Assembly: GCA_903834835.1 (NCBI GenBank)
Contig: CAILKO010000008.1
Span: 18,684-82,683, forward strand
Reading direction: 5' to 3'
DNA: 64,000 bases
DNA from: an uncultured Pseudomonadota bacterium
Lineage (GTDB): Bacteria > Pseudomonadota > Gammaproteobacteria > Burkholderiales > SG8-39
Made by a program: the position numbers and the translations under genes. The notes beneath the pieces were generated by a model that had not been told where the DNA came from, did no database searches, and saw only the letters and a list, made by a program, of their open reading frames with translations. This document shows, piece by piece, positions 23,725 to 35,129 of this stretch; positions within the stretch are counted from its first letter, which is position 1; every line of letters begins with the position of its first letter.

Positions 23725-25008
23725 TTATAGGCCGGCCCGGGACGGACCTGCGACGCTGTCGATCTGACCGTCTGCAAGGATCGTGGTCAGGCGCTCACCT
23801 TCCGCTATGGCTCCTGCACGGGTAACGACGGAACCCGATTCGCCTAGCGTGATGCTGTATCCGCGCGCGAGCACTGCCCGCGGATCCAGTCCTGTGAGAC
23901 CAGTCTGCGCCCGAACGACGCGGCCGCCGACGTTTCGTATCAATCGATCGGTCCCTGAAGAAAGCCGCAGCGAGGCGCGTGACAGGCGGTATGCGAGCAA
24001 GTCAAGCGGACGGGAAGCCGACGCGGCGAGACGGGCGTACAGCTGTCCGAGCATGCTGGCCGATTGTCGCAGTCGCTCCGCAGGATGAATCAGACGACGA
24101 GAAAAACTATCGACTGATTGCATTGCATAGTCCAGGCGGCGCCCCATTTCGCGCGCGAGACTCCACGCGAGTCTGCTCAGGCGCGCGCGGACCTCAGTCG
24201 CGTCCGGGACTGACAGCTCCGCTGCGGCTGTCGGCGTGGGTGCACGCAGATCGGCTGCGAAATCCGCAATCGTGAAATCGGTTTCGTGCCCGACACCGAC
24301 GATCACCGGAATTCTCGAGGCGCGTATCGCACGCGCCACCTCGGCCTCGTTGAACTGCCAAAGATCCTCGATCGAGCCGCCGCCACGCACCAGCAGCAAC
24401 ACGTCGCACTCGTTACGGCGGCTTGCATTCGCCAGCGCGTCTGCGATCCGCTTTGCCGCGCCTTCGCCCTGCACGGGCGTCGGGTAAACGATGACGCGGA
24501 CGGCCGGGTTGCGCCGCCGCAGACTCGTCAGGACATCGTGCAGCGCAGCGCCTGTGGGAGAAGTGAGCACCCCGACCGAGGCCGGGTGTTCGGGCAGGGG
24601 CCGCTTGAGGGTCGCGTCGAACATGCCTTCTCGCGCGAGGCTGTCCTTGAGGCGCAGGAAGCGCTCGTATAAGGGACCAAGTCCCGCGCGACGGACGGCC
24701 TCCACCTGCAGTTGGAAGCGTCCGCGCGGCTCGTAGAGCGTCGGCAGGGCGCGTACCTCAACGCGAACCCCATTTTTCAACTCGGAACCGGCTGCGGCAG
24801 CTCGGCTGCGATACAGGATGCAGTCGACCTGTGCCTGCTCATCCTTCAGGGTGAAATAGCAGTGCCCGGAGGTCGCGCGGCTGAAGTTGGATATTTCACC
24901 GCTGACCCAGGATAGTGGCAGGCGGTTCTCGAGGACCAGGCGGGCCTCTCGGAGCAGCGCGGAGACTGTCAACACTGCTTGCCAGCGGCCTGCGGAAAGT
25001 TCATCCAT
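23725..25008 (-). CDS. xseA: Exodeoxyribonuclease VII large subunit
   Basis: A 427-residue protein. The N-terminal OB fold has SWVSGEISNFSRATSGHCYF; the catalytic domain has GVLTSPTGAALHD, LLLVRGGGSIEDLWQFNE and VIVGVGHETDFTIADF; the C-terminus has DPRAVLARGYSI. Together with XseB (51250-51543 in this window) it degrades single-stranded DNA. The start ATG 25008 is preferred; the open frame runs to 25038. It heads the xseA-adenosyltransferase-SIMPL run on the minus strand. Confidence 0.97.
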   Translation of the reverse strand: MDELSAGRWQAVLTVSALLREARLVLENRLPLSWVSGEISNFSRATSGHCYFTLKDEQAQVDCILYRSRAAAAGSELKNGVRVEVRALPTLYEPRGRFQLQVEAVRRAGLGPLYERFLRLKDSLAREGMFDATLKRPLPEHPASVGVLTSPTGAALHDVLTSLRRRNPAVRVIVYPTPVQGEGAAKRIADALANASRRNECDVLLLVRGGGSIEDLWQFNEAEVARAIRASRIPVIVGVGHETDFTIADFAADLRAPTPTAAAELSVPDATEVRARLSRLAWSLAREMGRRLDYAMQSVDSFSRRLIHPAERLRQSASMLGQLYARLAASASRPLDLLAYRLSRASLRLSSGTDRLIRNVGGRVVRAQTGLTGLDPRAVLARGYSITLGESGSVVTRAGAIAEGERLTTILADGQIDSVAGPSRAGL

Positions 25009-25028
25009 ATCGGGCCCGCAATTTACAC

Positions 25029-25037
25029 TAATCCACA
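25029..25037 (+). promoter_or_regulatory. DnaA box, one mismatch
   Basis: TAATCCACA against the consensus TTATCCACA, just upstream of xseA. It is the outermost member of the cluster described at 25207-25229. Confidence 0.45.
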
Positions 25038-25206
25038 ACGATGCATGGTTTCCTGCAGCGCACGGTCTGGAGCGCGTGCGGATCCTGATTCTTTGACGTA
25101 ATCATCTGTTCTACTTCGATAAATTACTGGTCAATTTTTGATCGGTACCGAATTACGATACGCGCCACGACTCATCGGACGTGCTGTTCAACGAAAATCC
25201 ACAAAC

Positions 25207-25229
25207 TTATCCACAACTTTTGTGGATAA
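25207..25229. promoter_or_regulatory. Two perfect DnaA boxes, head to head
   Basis: TTATCCACA at 25207-25215 and its reverse complement TGTGGATAA at 25221-25229 are both exact matches to the strong DnaA box. Together they form an inverted repeat with 10-base arms (TTATCCACAA) and spacer CTT. Degenerate boxes flank it at 25195-25203 (AAATCCACA) and 25336-25344 (reverse, TTATCCAAT). DnaA binding is inferred from the consensus. Confidence 0.7.
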
Positions 25230-25421
25230 CGCTGCTGGCGTCGCGTGACGCGCTGCGAAACGCATCAAAAAGAATACGCTGTAGCTATCTAGTGCAATTG
25301 CCGAAAGCGAAAGGAAAACTTGCTGTGCGGCGGCGCATTGGATAAATTTCGCGCACACTAAACCACGCGGAACCGGTGCCCAGCGACGGTCCATCGCAGC
25401 ACGGTTCCAGATAGAAGCGAG

Positions 25422-26057
25422 ATGTTTGCAATCATACAAGCGGCCGGCTGGCCGATCTGGCCACTTCTGCTCACCTCGGTAATCGCGGTCGCTTTGATCA
25501 TCGAACGCGCCGTCACCTTGCGTGAATCCAAGGTTACGCCGAGCGGTCTCCTGGATCAGGCGGTGTCAGCCTATACATCGAACGGCCTGGACGAATCGAT
25601 GCTCTCAAGGCTGGCGGCAGGCTCGCCGCTGGGGATCGTTTTGGCTGCGGGGCTGCGTAACCACAAAAGCTCGCGTTATGTCATGAAGGAGGCGATCGAG
25701 GAGGCTGGTCGCGCCGTTGCGCACGATCTCGAGTGCTTCCTGACTACCCTGGGTACGATCGCTACCGCGTCCCCGCTCCTCGGTCTGTTCGGAACGGTCG
25801 TCGGAATGATCGAGATCTTCGGGTCCCAGTCGCCTGGTGGAACGAATCCGCAGCAGCTTGCGCACGGAATTTCGATCGCCCTCTACAACACCGCTTTCGG
25901 GATTGCAATCTCTATACCGTCGCTGATCTTCTACAGGCACTACAAGAACAAGGTGGACGGCTTTGTGGTCCAGATGGAGCAGGCTGCCGCCCGTCTCGTC
26001 GACACCGTGCATGGCGAGCGTGTCGAATTCCAGAATTCGCCGCGAGGCCAGGGCTAG
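25422..26057 (+). CDS. exbB: MotA/TolQ/ExbB proton channel family protein
   Basis: A 211-residue inner-membrane protein with three transmembrane helices: ILL-rich segment near residues 10-30, then TLGTIATASPLLGLFGTVVGMIEIF and the third helix ISIALYNTAFGIAISIPSLIF. The latter two carry the conserved TolQ/ExbB helix motifs. With ExbD it uses the proton gradient to energise TonB-type or Tol-type transport. ExbD follows one base after the stop. No tonB gene follows, so the coupled partner may be elsewhere. Confidence 0.93.
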   Translation: MFAIIQAAGWPIWPLLLTSVIAVALIIERAVTLRESKVTPSGLLDQAVSAYTSNGLDESMLSRLAAGSPLGIVLAAGLRNHKSSRYVMKEAIEEAGRAVAHDLECFLTTLGTIATASPLLGLFGTVVGMIEIFGSQSPGGTNPQQLAHGISIALYNTAFGIAISIPSLIFYRHYKNKVDGFVVQMEQAAARLVDTVHGERVEFQNSPRGQG

Positions 26058-26058
26058 C

Positions 26059-26475
26059 GTGAACTTCCAGCGCGGCAAAGTGAAGGAGGCACCTGAGATC
26101 AATCTCGTGCCCCTGATAGACGTCATGATGGTGATCCTCATCTTCCTGATGATCAGCACTACCTACTCCAAATACACGGAACTGCAGATCAACCTGCCGA
26201 CTGCGGACGCGGACAAGCAACTGGAGCGCGCGAATGAGTTGAGCGTGTTGGTGAACGCACAGGGGCAGTACGTCGTGAACCGCGCACCGACGGACGCATC
26301 GAGCGTCGAGAACCTTGCCGCGAGCCTGCGCCAGGCCGCGGCCTCGATGAAGGATCCGATTGTCGTAATCAGCGCGGACGCAACCGCAACCCATCAGTCG
26401 GTCGTCAAGGTGATGGAGGCAGCGCGCATGGCGGGGCTGAGTCAGATTACGTTCACGACCCAGGCCGCACACTGA
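26059..26475 (+). CDS. exbD: ExbD/TolR biopolymer transport protein
   Basis: A 138-residue protein with one N-terminal transmembrane helix containing EINLVPLIDVMMVILIFLM; the Asp in PLIDVM is the conserved proton-pathway residue. A periplasmic domain follows. The start is GTG 26059, one base after the exbB stop; the longer open frame overlaps exbB and is rejected. It works with ExbB as the energy-coupling motor. Confidence 0.93.
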   Translation: MNFQRGKVKEAPEINLVPLIDVMMVILIFLMISTTYSKYTELQINLPTADADKQLERANELSVLVNAQGQYVVNRAPTDASSVENLAASLRQAAASMKDPIVVISADATATHQSVVKVMEAARMAGLSQITFTTQAAH

Positions 26476-26493
26476 CGGTGCACCGGCTCCCGG

Positions 26494-27615
26494 TTGCCGT
26501 GTTCACGCGGCCTCGCGCAGTACGGTAAACCCGGCACCGGGACCCAGATCATTACGCCGCGTCACTGGTACCAGCGTACGATCGCGAGCCGCGTTCTTCT
26601 CCCGATCGCTTTTCTGTTCGGACTGGTTGTCCGGGCGCGTCGGCTCGCGTATCGCATGGGTCTACTCCCGAGCGCGTCCGCGGGCATTCCGGTTGTGATC
26701 ATCGGAAATCTCGTCGTGGGGGGAAGCGGCAAGACGCCTCTCGCCCTGCATGTTTCCGAGTGTCTCAGGAGCGCTGGATGGTCGCCGGCGATACTGCTGC
26801 GCGGTTACGGTGGGAGTGCGTCGCGTCCCCTGGCTGTTACGCATGCCAGCGATCCTGCCGTTGCAGGAGACGAGGCCGTTTTGCTGGCCGGGCGCAGCCG
26901 CTCACCGGTGTGGGTGGGAGCAGACCGCGTCCAGGCTGTGCGCGCGCTGCGTGCGGCACATCCGGACGTTGACGTGCTGGTGATGGATGACGGTCTGCAA
27001 CACTACAGACTGCGTCGTGACCTGGAGATCGTCGTCGTGGATGGACGCGAATTCGGCAATGGCTGGATGTTCCCGGCAGGGCCGCTGCGTGAGCCTGTTT
27101 CGCGTCTCAACAGCGTCGACGCGGTTGTTTCGCATGGGTCACGGATGGACGGTTACGCAATGCGGCTCGATTGCCATGAGGCGGTCCGTCTCGGCAATGC
27201 GCTTGAGCGACGTTCGCTTGCGGGTTTTTCAGGGCATCCCGTGCACGCCGTTGCGGGAATCGGCGATCCGGAGCGCTTTTTCGGCCAACTGCGCGCCGGC
27301 GGGATGCTGGTCAAGCCGCATCCGTTCCCTGACCATCACCCGTTCTCGCAGCAGGATATCGATTTCGGCGACGGCGTGCCGCTGCTGATGACGGAAAAGG
27401 ACGCTGTAAAATTGCGGGCCTATGCTTCGCCGGAGCGCGACTGGTGGGTGGTTCCGGTGACGGCGGACGTTGACCCGGCATTCGACGCGTGGCTGCTCGC
27501 GACATTAAGGGACATGCGCGACAGGCTGCCGCTTGGTGCATTGACCGGTTCTGATGTGACGAGCATCGGGCGCGCCGCCTCTGAGCCGGAACAGGAACAC
27601 GGACGGAAACGATGA
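26494..27615 (+). CDS. lpxK: Tetraacyldisaccharide 4'-kinase
   Basis: About 373 residues. [19 protein letters not shown] is the LpxK Walker A region preceded by an N-terminal membrane-associated helix ([14 protein letters not shown]). [13 protein letters not shown] and GPLREP are family motifs. It phosphorylates the lipid A precursor at the 4' position at the inner membrane. The start is uncertain: TTG 26494 is the first candidate and no ATG lies near. Its stop overlaps the next ATG (ATGA). exbBD-lpxK is a frequent betaproteobacterial order. Confidence 0.95.
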   Translation: MPCSRGLAQYGKPGTGTQIITPRHWYQRTIASRVLLPIAFLFGLVVRARRLAYRMGLLPSASAGIPVVIIGNLVVGGSGKTPLALHVSECLRSAGWSPAILLRGYGGSASRPLAVTHASDPAVAGDEAVLLAGRSRSPVWVGADRVQAVRALRAAHPDVDVLVMDDGLQHYRLRRDLEIVVVDGREFGNGWMFPAGPLREPVSRLNSVDAVVSHGSRMDGYAMRLDCHEAVRLGNALERRSLAGFSGHPVHAVAGIGDPERFFGQLRAGGMLVKPHPFPDHHPFSQQDIDFGDGVPLLMTEKDAVKLRAYASPERDWWVVPVTADVDPAFDAWLLATLRDMRDRLPLGALTGSDVTSIGRAASEPEQEHGRKR

Positions 27616-27806
27616 GATCAGGCGTCGACCCCAAGCTGCTCGAAATACTCGTCTGTCCGCTATGCAAGGGGCCGCTCGTGTACCGCAAGGATGTCGGCGA
27701 ATTGATCTGCAAGCCGGACCGCCTCGGTTATCCGGTCAAGGACGGTATTCCGATCATGCTCGAGGAGGATGCGCGCAAACTCTCGCCCGAAGAAGAAGTC
27801 GCCTGA
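27612..27806 (+). CDS. Trm112/YcaR-family small protein
   Basis: A 64-residue protein. [19 protein letters not shown], with a CPLC zinc-ribbon half-site, and the C-terminal [17 protein letters not shown] fit the UPF0434/Trm112 family. It is almost always found between lpxK and kdsB, as here. ATG 27612 overlaps the lpxK stop. The molecular role in bacteria is unknown; eukaryotic Trm112 activates methyltransferases. Confidence 0.95.
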   Translation: MRSGVDPKLLEILVCPLCKGPLVYRKDVGELICKPDRLGYPVKDGIPIMLEEDARKLSPEEEVA

Positions 27807-27831
27807 AATTCTGTTGAGGACGATCCCACAC

Positions 27832-28629
27832 GTGCCGGGGCAACTCGACTTCGAAGTAGTGATTCCGGCGAGATTCGCCTCCAGCCGCTTTCCCGGCAAA
27901 CCGCTTGCCGATCTGGGGGGGGTGCCGATGGTGGTGCATGCATGTCATCGGGCACATGAAAGTGGCGCGCGCAGCGTGCATGTGGCGACCGATGACGCGC
28001 GCATCGCGGAGGCTGTTCGGGCGCACGGCCATCGGGTCGTAATGACGCGCGACGATCATCCTTCGGGTACGGATCGCATTGCGGAGGCCGCGGCTGTGCT
28101 CGGCTTTCCGGACCACGCGATCATCGTCAACGTGCAGGGTGACGAGCCGATGATTCCGCCCGCACTCATCGCTCAGGTCGCAGCCGCACTGGCGGAGAAC
28201 GAGGCGGCGAGCATGTCGACGGCCTGCCATCCGATCGCCGATATTGACACGATGTTCAATCCGAACGTCGTAAAGGTGGTGCTGAACGCTGCGCGAGAGG
28301 CGCTTTACTTCAGCAGAGCGCCAATTCCATGGGCGAGGGATGCATGGGCACTCACGCCGAGGCAGATGCATGGGGCGGTCGCTGGATTGCGGCACATAGG
28401 GATCTATGGCTATCGCGCCTCCTTTCTGCGGCGCTATGCCGAGCTAGCGCCGGCGGCTGTGGAGCAGGCCGAGTCGCTTGAGCAATTGCGCGTTCTCTGG
28501 CACGGGTTCCGCATCGCCGTGACCACCTGGGACCACGAATCTCCACCGGGTGTCGACACCCCCCAGGACCTCGAAGCAGTGCGTACAATGCTCCACGGAT
28601 CCGCGGCCAGGCCTCACGGCGCCGCCTGA
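27832..28629 (+). CDS. kdsB: 3-deoxy-manno-octulosonate cytidylyltransferase
   Basis: A 265-residue enzyme that makes CMP-Kdo for lipopolysaccharide core assembly. [20 protein letters not shown] is the CTP-binding start; [27 protein letters not shown] and YFSRAPIPW are signatures. GTG 27832 gives an N-terminus of normal length. The frame is open back to ATG 27769, but that would overlap the previous gene. GAGGA lies 11 bases before the GTG. Confidence 0.96.
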   Translation: MPGQLDFEVVIPARFASSRFPGKPLADLGGVPMVVHACHRAHESGARSVHVATDDARIAEAVRAHGHRVVMTRDDHPSGTDRIAEAAAVLGFPDHAIIVNVQGDEPMIPPALIAQVAAALAENEAASMSTACHPIADIDTMFNPNVVKVVLNAAREALYFSRAPIPWARDAWALTPRQMHGAVAGLRHIGIYGYRASFLRRYAELAPAAVEQAESLEQLRVLWHGFRIAVTTWDHESPPGVDTPQDLEAVRTMLHGSAARPHGAA

Positions 28630-29328
<699 letters not shown>

Positions 29329-29434
29329 CCGGGGACATGTCCGTAGCGGGCGGCAGACGGCCGCGGGCCGCCTCGCACCATCGGGACTGCTTACCGGGAT
29401 GCGGTCTGCGGTAACCGTTTCGAACGAGGAAAAA

Positions 29435-30706
29435 ATGGCAGGCGCAAAACTCAAGAATGCGCTCTACGCGCAATCCGGGGGCCCTTCGGCCGTCATCAAT
29501 GCCACGGCCTGCGGAGTCATTGAAGCCGCGCGCAAGGCGGGTTCCCGCATCGGCAAGGTCTATGCGGCCCGCGATGGCATCGTCGGCGTGCTGACCGAAA
29601 ACCTGATCGATACGGGGCGCGAGACGGACGCCGCGATCCGCGCGCTGCGGCACACGCCGGGCGCAGCCTTCGGCTCCTGCCGGTACAAGTTGAAAGGCGT
29701 GGAGCAGGACAGGGCGAAGTACGAACGCCTGGTAGAGGTGTTCCGGGCGCACGACATCGGCTGGTTCTTCTATAACGGCGGCAATGATTCGGCCGATACT
29801 GCCTGGAAGCTGTCGCAGATCAGCGCGCAGATGGACTATCCGCTGATTGCGATCGGCGTGCCGAAGACCATCGACAACGATCTCGTGATCACCGACACCT
29901 GTCCCGGATTCGGGTCGGCGGCCAAGTATGTCGCGACTTCCATACGCGAGGCGGCTTTCGACGTTGCAGGCATGGCAAGCACCTCGACCCGCGTATTCAT
30001 ACTCGAAGTGATGGGCCGGCATGCGGGCTGGCTGACAGCCGCTTGCGGTCTAGCTTCCGACAGGGCCGGAGCGCCGCCGCACATCCTGCTGTTTCCCGAA
30101 CGCGTATTCGATGAAGCGGATTTTCTCGCGCGCGTAAAGCGAACGGTGGACACGGTGGGTTATTGCGTGATCGGGGCATCGGAAGGCATCAAGGATTCGG
30201 ACGGTCGTTTCCTCGCCGAATCGGGCGCCAAGGATGCGTTCGGGCATTCCCAGTTGGGCGGCGTCGCACCGCTGCTTGCGGGGCTGATCAAGGACAAGCT
30301 TGGCCTGAAGCAGCACTGGGCGGTCGCCGATTACCTGCAGCGTTCGGCGCGGCACATCGTATCGAAGACCGATCTTGAGCAGGCCTACGCGGTCGGGCGC
30401 GAGGCTGTCCGGCTGGCGCTCAAGGGTCGGAACGCGGTGATGCCGGTCATTCGGCGCGAGTCCGGGCGGCCTTATCGTTGGTCGGTGGCCGAGGCGCGCC
30501 TCGAGGACATCGCCAACAAGGAGCGCAAGATGCCCGAAAACTTCATCACCCCCGACGGGTATCACATCACGCCCGCGGCGCGCAGATATCTTGCGCCCTT
30601 GATCGCGGGCGAGGCACCGCCACCGTACCGTGACGGTCTGCCCGACTACGTGCGCCTGAAGCGGATTCCGGTGCGTAAGCGCGTGAAGGCCGCCTTCGAG
30701 ATCTGA
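29435..30706 (+). CDS. pfp: Pyrophosphate-dependent 6-phosphofructokinase
   Basis: A 423-residue PFK. AQSGGPSAVINATACGVIEA starts the fold; FYNGGNDSADTAWKL replaces the GGDG of ATP enzymes, and IGVPKTIDNDLVITD has the Lys that marks PPi users in place of Gly (PGTIDND). MGRHAGWLTAACGL follows. It phosphorylates fructose 6-phosphate with PPi and is reversible, serving glycolysis or gluconeogenesis. ATG 29435 follows GAGGA; the open frame from 29249 overlaps adk. Its neighbours are adk and the PPi-driven pump hppA. Confidence 0.95.
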   Translation: MAGAKLKNALYAQSGGPSAVINATACGVIEAARKAGSRIGKVYAARDGIVGVLTENLIDTGRETDAAIRALRHTPGAAFGSCRYKLKGVEQDRAKYERLVEVFRAHDIGWFFYNGGNDSADTAWKLSQISAQMDYPLIAIGVPKTIDNDLVITDTCPGFGSAAKYVATSIREAAFDVAGMASTSTRVFILEVMGRHAGWLTAACGLASDRAGAPPHILLFPERVFDEADFLARVKRTVDTVGYCVIGASEGIKDSDGRFLAESGAKDAFGHSQLGGVAPLLAGLIKDKLGLKQHWAVADYLQRSARHIVSKTDLEQAYAVGREAVRLALKGRNAVMPVIRRESGRPYRWSVAEARLEDIANKERKMPENFITPDGYHITPAARRYLAPLIAGEAPPPYRDGLPDYVRLKRIPVRKRVKAAFEI

Positions 30707-30712
30707 AGGCGG
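30690..30712. terminator. Hairpin over the pfp stop codon
   Basis: CCGCCTTC and GAAGGCGG pair around a 7-base loop that includes the end of pfp. The convergent neighbour ends at 30720. No good T-run follows, so it is only a weak terminator candidate for the convergent pair. Confidence 0.3.
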
Positions 30713-30719
30713 TTCTGGG

Positions 30720-31697
30720 TTACTTGCGGTCGGGACGGCAGCGGTCGATGTCGGCGTCGCTCATTACAGGGCGTATGACGCAGCGCGCATTGAACGCTTC
30801 CTGCCGCCGCTTCTCCTCCGCAAGGCGCTCTTGTTCGGCAAGCTTGGCCGCTTCTTCGCGCGCGCGGCGTCTCTCCGCCGGGCTCTGAGCCGGTTTCGCT
30901 TCCTCTGCGGGCGTGGCGAGCGCAGTTTTCTCGGTTGATGCACGGCCCATGCTCTCTGCAGCCTTCGCGCTGGGTTGGGCACCTGGTTTGTCGCTCGTCC
31001 AGCTCCACTCGCCGACCTTCCAGGAACCGTCCTCGCGCGTGAAGTTCACCGCACCGTGCATTTCCTGCTTGCCGAATTCGCTGGTGCCGGTTGCGAGCAG
31101 GGTCGCTGTCTTGCCGTCTTCGGCAATGCTCTTGCGCGTCACCTTGTAGGTCGGCGGCATCATGCTGCCGATGAGGTTGACCGCAGCCGATGCTTGAGCC
31201 TTGGGGATCGCCTCCAGTTCGGCGCGCTTTGCCGCGGTCGCGTTCCGGCGCATCTCGACCATATCGCCTGCGAGCGTGGCCGCATGCAGGCGCGCATACA
31301 CTTCTTCAGGGTCGCCCGCAGAGGGCGGACTCGTCGGCGCGTCCGTTGCAGTGCCCGTCGCTGCAGGTTGAGCGGCTGGTTGGGCGGCAGCGGTCGCAAC
31401 AGGGCGGTCCGCTGCTGCCTGTCCGGTACCTGCTGACGGAACCGGCACCGGCCGCGCCGCAGGGCGTGCGACGGGCGCACTCGGCGGGGGTGGCGCAGGG
31501 GACAGAAGGTCCATATACGTCACTGCGCCGGCGGCTGCAATCAGCACGAGGACGACGACGACAGCGATGATGCCGCGCCGGCCCGAAAGCAGCGCACCGA
31601 TGCGTGATCCGCCTGCAGCAGCGGGTGCGGCGGGAGCTGGGCTCGCATCCTTCGGCTGGCCGGAAGCTGACTGGGATTTCTTCTTTAAGCCGAACAT
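30720..31697 (-). CDS. Single-pass membrane protein with Pro/Ala-rich linker and NTF2-like domain, unknown function
   Basis: A 325-residue protein. After a short basic start (MFGLKKKSQS) and an Ala/Pro-rich stretch comes one transmembrane helix, GIIAVVVVLVLIAAAGAVTYM. A long Ala/Pro linker follows, then a folded part (about residues 155-265: EEVYARLHAATLAGDMVEM, TATLLATGTSEFGKQEMHG, EDGSWKVGEWSW) resembling small NTF2-like/DUF4878 domains. A charged Glu/Arg/Lys helix and a C-terminal CVIRPVMSDADIDRC Cys pair close it. ATG 31697 has GGGAGAGGG upstream. It stands between pfp and hppA; function not recognised. Confidence 0.8.
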   Translation of the reverse strand: MFGLKKKSQSASGQPKDASPAPAAPAAAGGSRIGALLSGRRGIIAVVVVLVLIAAAGAVTYMDLLSPAPPPPSAPVARPAARPVPVPSAGTGQAAADRPVATAAAQPAAQPAATGTATDAPTSPPSAGDPEEVYARLHAATLAGDMVEMRRNATAAKRAELEAIPKAQASAAVNLIGSMMPPTYKVTRKSIAEDGKTATLLATGTSEFGKQEMHGAVNFTREDGSWKVGEWSWTSDKPGAQPSAKAAESMGRASTEKTALATPAEEAKPAQSPAERRRAREEAAKLAEQERLAEEKRRQEAFNARCVIRPVMSDADIDRCRPDRK

Positions 31698-31788
31698 GTA
31701 CCCTCTCCCATCAATGGCGCTTCTTGGGGCGCAAAAAATTACGACCGGTGCGCGAAGTTCGCGCGCACCCGGCTGGACAGGCGGCACA

Positions 31789-31804
31789 GTAACAGAATTG
31801 TTAC
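31789..31804. repeat. Palindrome relative (GTAACA-N4-TGTTAC) upstream of hppA
   Basis: GTAACA and TGTTAC around GAAT, the same 16-base core spacing as the three full palindromes (core GTAAC-N6-GTTAC), but the outer ATA/TAT bases are missing. It lies in the 267-base gap between the divergent unknown gene and hppA. Confidence 0.6.
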
Positions 31805-31865
31805 CACTCTTCACGGCCGCAGCGGCCTGTCCGTTCCGGCAAAGACAGGGCGTTCCGGCCGATTC

Positions 31866-31874
31866 TGATAAACT
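31866..31874 (+). promoter_or_regulatory. Possible extended -10 element of hppA
   Basis: TGATAAACT resembles an extended -10 (TGN plus TAAACT), about 90 bases before the hppA ATG. No -35 is clear. Weak by-eye assignment. Confidence 0.28.
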
Positions 31875-31964
31875 CCGCGCGCTTTCCAGAGGGGCGACCG
31901 GCCGCACCGGCAGGCTGCGGTCGTGGCTCCGTCTAATTCATACACGAGCAGGGAGAACGAAAAA

Positions 31965-34034
<2,070 letters not shown>

Positions 34035-34135
34035 TGAGGGCCGAGGATCCGGGCACCTTGCGCCACGCAGGGCCCTCCCGATCCCTCCGGTCGCTCCGGT
34101 GCGCGTTGACCGGAAGGCCGATGGATTGACGTTTC

Positions 34136-34165
34136 AAGGGCAGCTTCGGCTGCCCTTTTCTTTTT
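34136..34165 (+). terminator. Intrinsic terminator of hppA
   Basis: The stem AAGGGCAGC with GCTGCCCTT closes on the very stable tetraloop TTCG and runs into TTCTTTTT. It is followed after 31 bases by the start of the AEC permease gene, which therefore needs its own promoter between them or read-through. Confidence 0.93.
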
Positions 34166-34196
34166 GCGTTTCTTTTCGTTTTACGGGGCTCCGGAA

Positions 34197-35129
34197 ATGG
34201 GCACGCTGCTCAATATCTCGCTTCCGTTCTTCGGGTTGATTGCGGCGGGCTATGCGGCGGGCCGCACGCGTGTGCTGCCGCCCGAAGCAGTGGGCGGGTT
34301 GAACGCCTTCGTATTCTGGTTCGCGCTACCGGCCTTCCTGTTCATGCGCATGTCTGCGGCGAACACTGCCGGCTTTGACCTGCGCTTCATCCTGGCTTAT
34401 TCGGGCGGCGAATTGCTCTGTTTCGTCATCTGCTACGCGGCGGCGCGCGCCCTGTTCGGGCCGGATCCGGAACGCAATGCGCTGCGCGGTGCAGCCGCTG
34501 CATTCGGCAACATCGGCTACATGGGTCTGCCGATCATCGTCGCCGTGTTCGGCGAAGACATGGTGGTCCCGGCCGTCACCGTGATCCTGGTGGACAATTT
34601 TCTGATGTTCCTGCCGATCATCCTGATCCAGTACGCAAGGCAGGAGGGAGGCGGTGGCGCAGGTCCGGTGCTGAGCATGGTGCTTGGCACTCTGCTGCGC
34701 AATCCGCTGCTCCTCGCCATGGCGGCAGGACTCGCCTGCGGGACGCTCGGCGTCCCGATTCCCGGCCCCCTCGCTTCTTTCGGCACGCTGCTCTCGGGGG
34801 CGGCGGCACCCTGCGCGCTGTTCGTACTGGGTGCCACCCTCGTCGGCCGGCCGCTCACCAGCGGCTTTTCGGAGGTGGCGATGATGAGCGCAGGCAAACT
34901 GCTGCTGCATCCGGCACTGGTCTTTGGAATTGCGACGCTGCTCGCACTTGACCCCAGGCTTACGGCGGTTGCCGTGGTCGAGGCGAGCCTTCCGATCGCC
35001 GCGCATGTATTCATCACGGCCCGAACCTACGAGGTCTATGCTGAACGGATTTCCTCCGCGATCCTGTTCTCCACCGTCTGCGCCGTGGTGAGCGTGTCGC
35101 TCGTCCTGTACTGGTTCGCCGCCGCATGA
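34197..35129 (+). CDS. AEC-family (auxin efflux carrier-like) transporter
   Basis: A 310-residue protein with about ten hydrophobic helices. The N-terminal ISLPFFGLIAAGYAAGR and NAFVFWFALPAFLF, and the mid-protein AFGNIGYMGLPI (NxGxMGLPI loop) are AEC signatures. Bacterial members such as MdcF or MleP carry malonate or malate. ATG 34197 is used. The stop overlaps the ggt start (ATGA at 35126-35129), so both are coupled; the carried molecule may relate to gamma-glutamyl products but this is inference. Confidence 0.9.
   Translation: MGTLLNISLPFFGLIAAGYAAGRTRVLPPEAVGGLNAFVFWFALPAFLFMRMSAANTAGFDLRFILAYSGGELLCFVICYAAARALFGPDPERNALRGAAAAFGNIGYMGLPIIVAVFGEDMVVPAVTVILVDNFLMFLPIILIQYARQEGGGGAGPVLSMVLGTLLRNPLLLAMAAGLACGTLGVPIPGPLASFGTLLSGAAAPCALFVLGATLVGRPLTSGFSEVAMMSAGKLLLHPALVFGIATLLALDPRLTAVAVVEASLPIAAHVFITARTYEVYAERISSAILFSTVCAVVSVSLVLYWFAAA

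Larger units (their letters stand above)
25009..25421. other. 413-base non-coding gap with DnaA boxes and A+T-rich patch
   Basis: This is the only gap above 300 bases. It separates the divergent genes xseA and exbB. It holds a DnaA-box cluster (25029-25344) and an A+T-rich patch around 25090-25160. An 83-codon minus-strand frame across it has no family features and overlaps exbB, so no gene is called. I find no clear promoter for exbB and no tRNA. Confidence 0.7.

Noticed and set aside
25009..25421. Chromosomal replication origin
   Set aside because: DnaA boxes are present, but none of the genes that normally flank oriC are nearby and skew cannot be computed here. It is reported only as a DnaA-box cluster.
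25188..25439. An 83-codon minus-strand frame in the xseA-exbB gap
   Set aside because: It covers the DnaA boxes and overlaps the exbB start, has no ribosome site and no recognisable feature.
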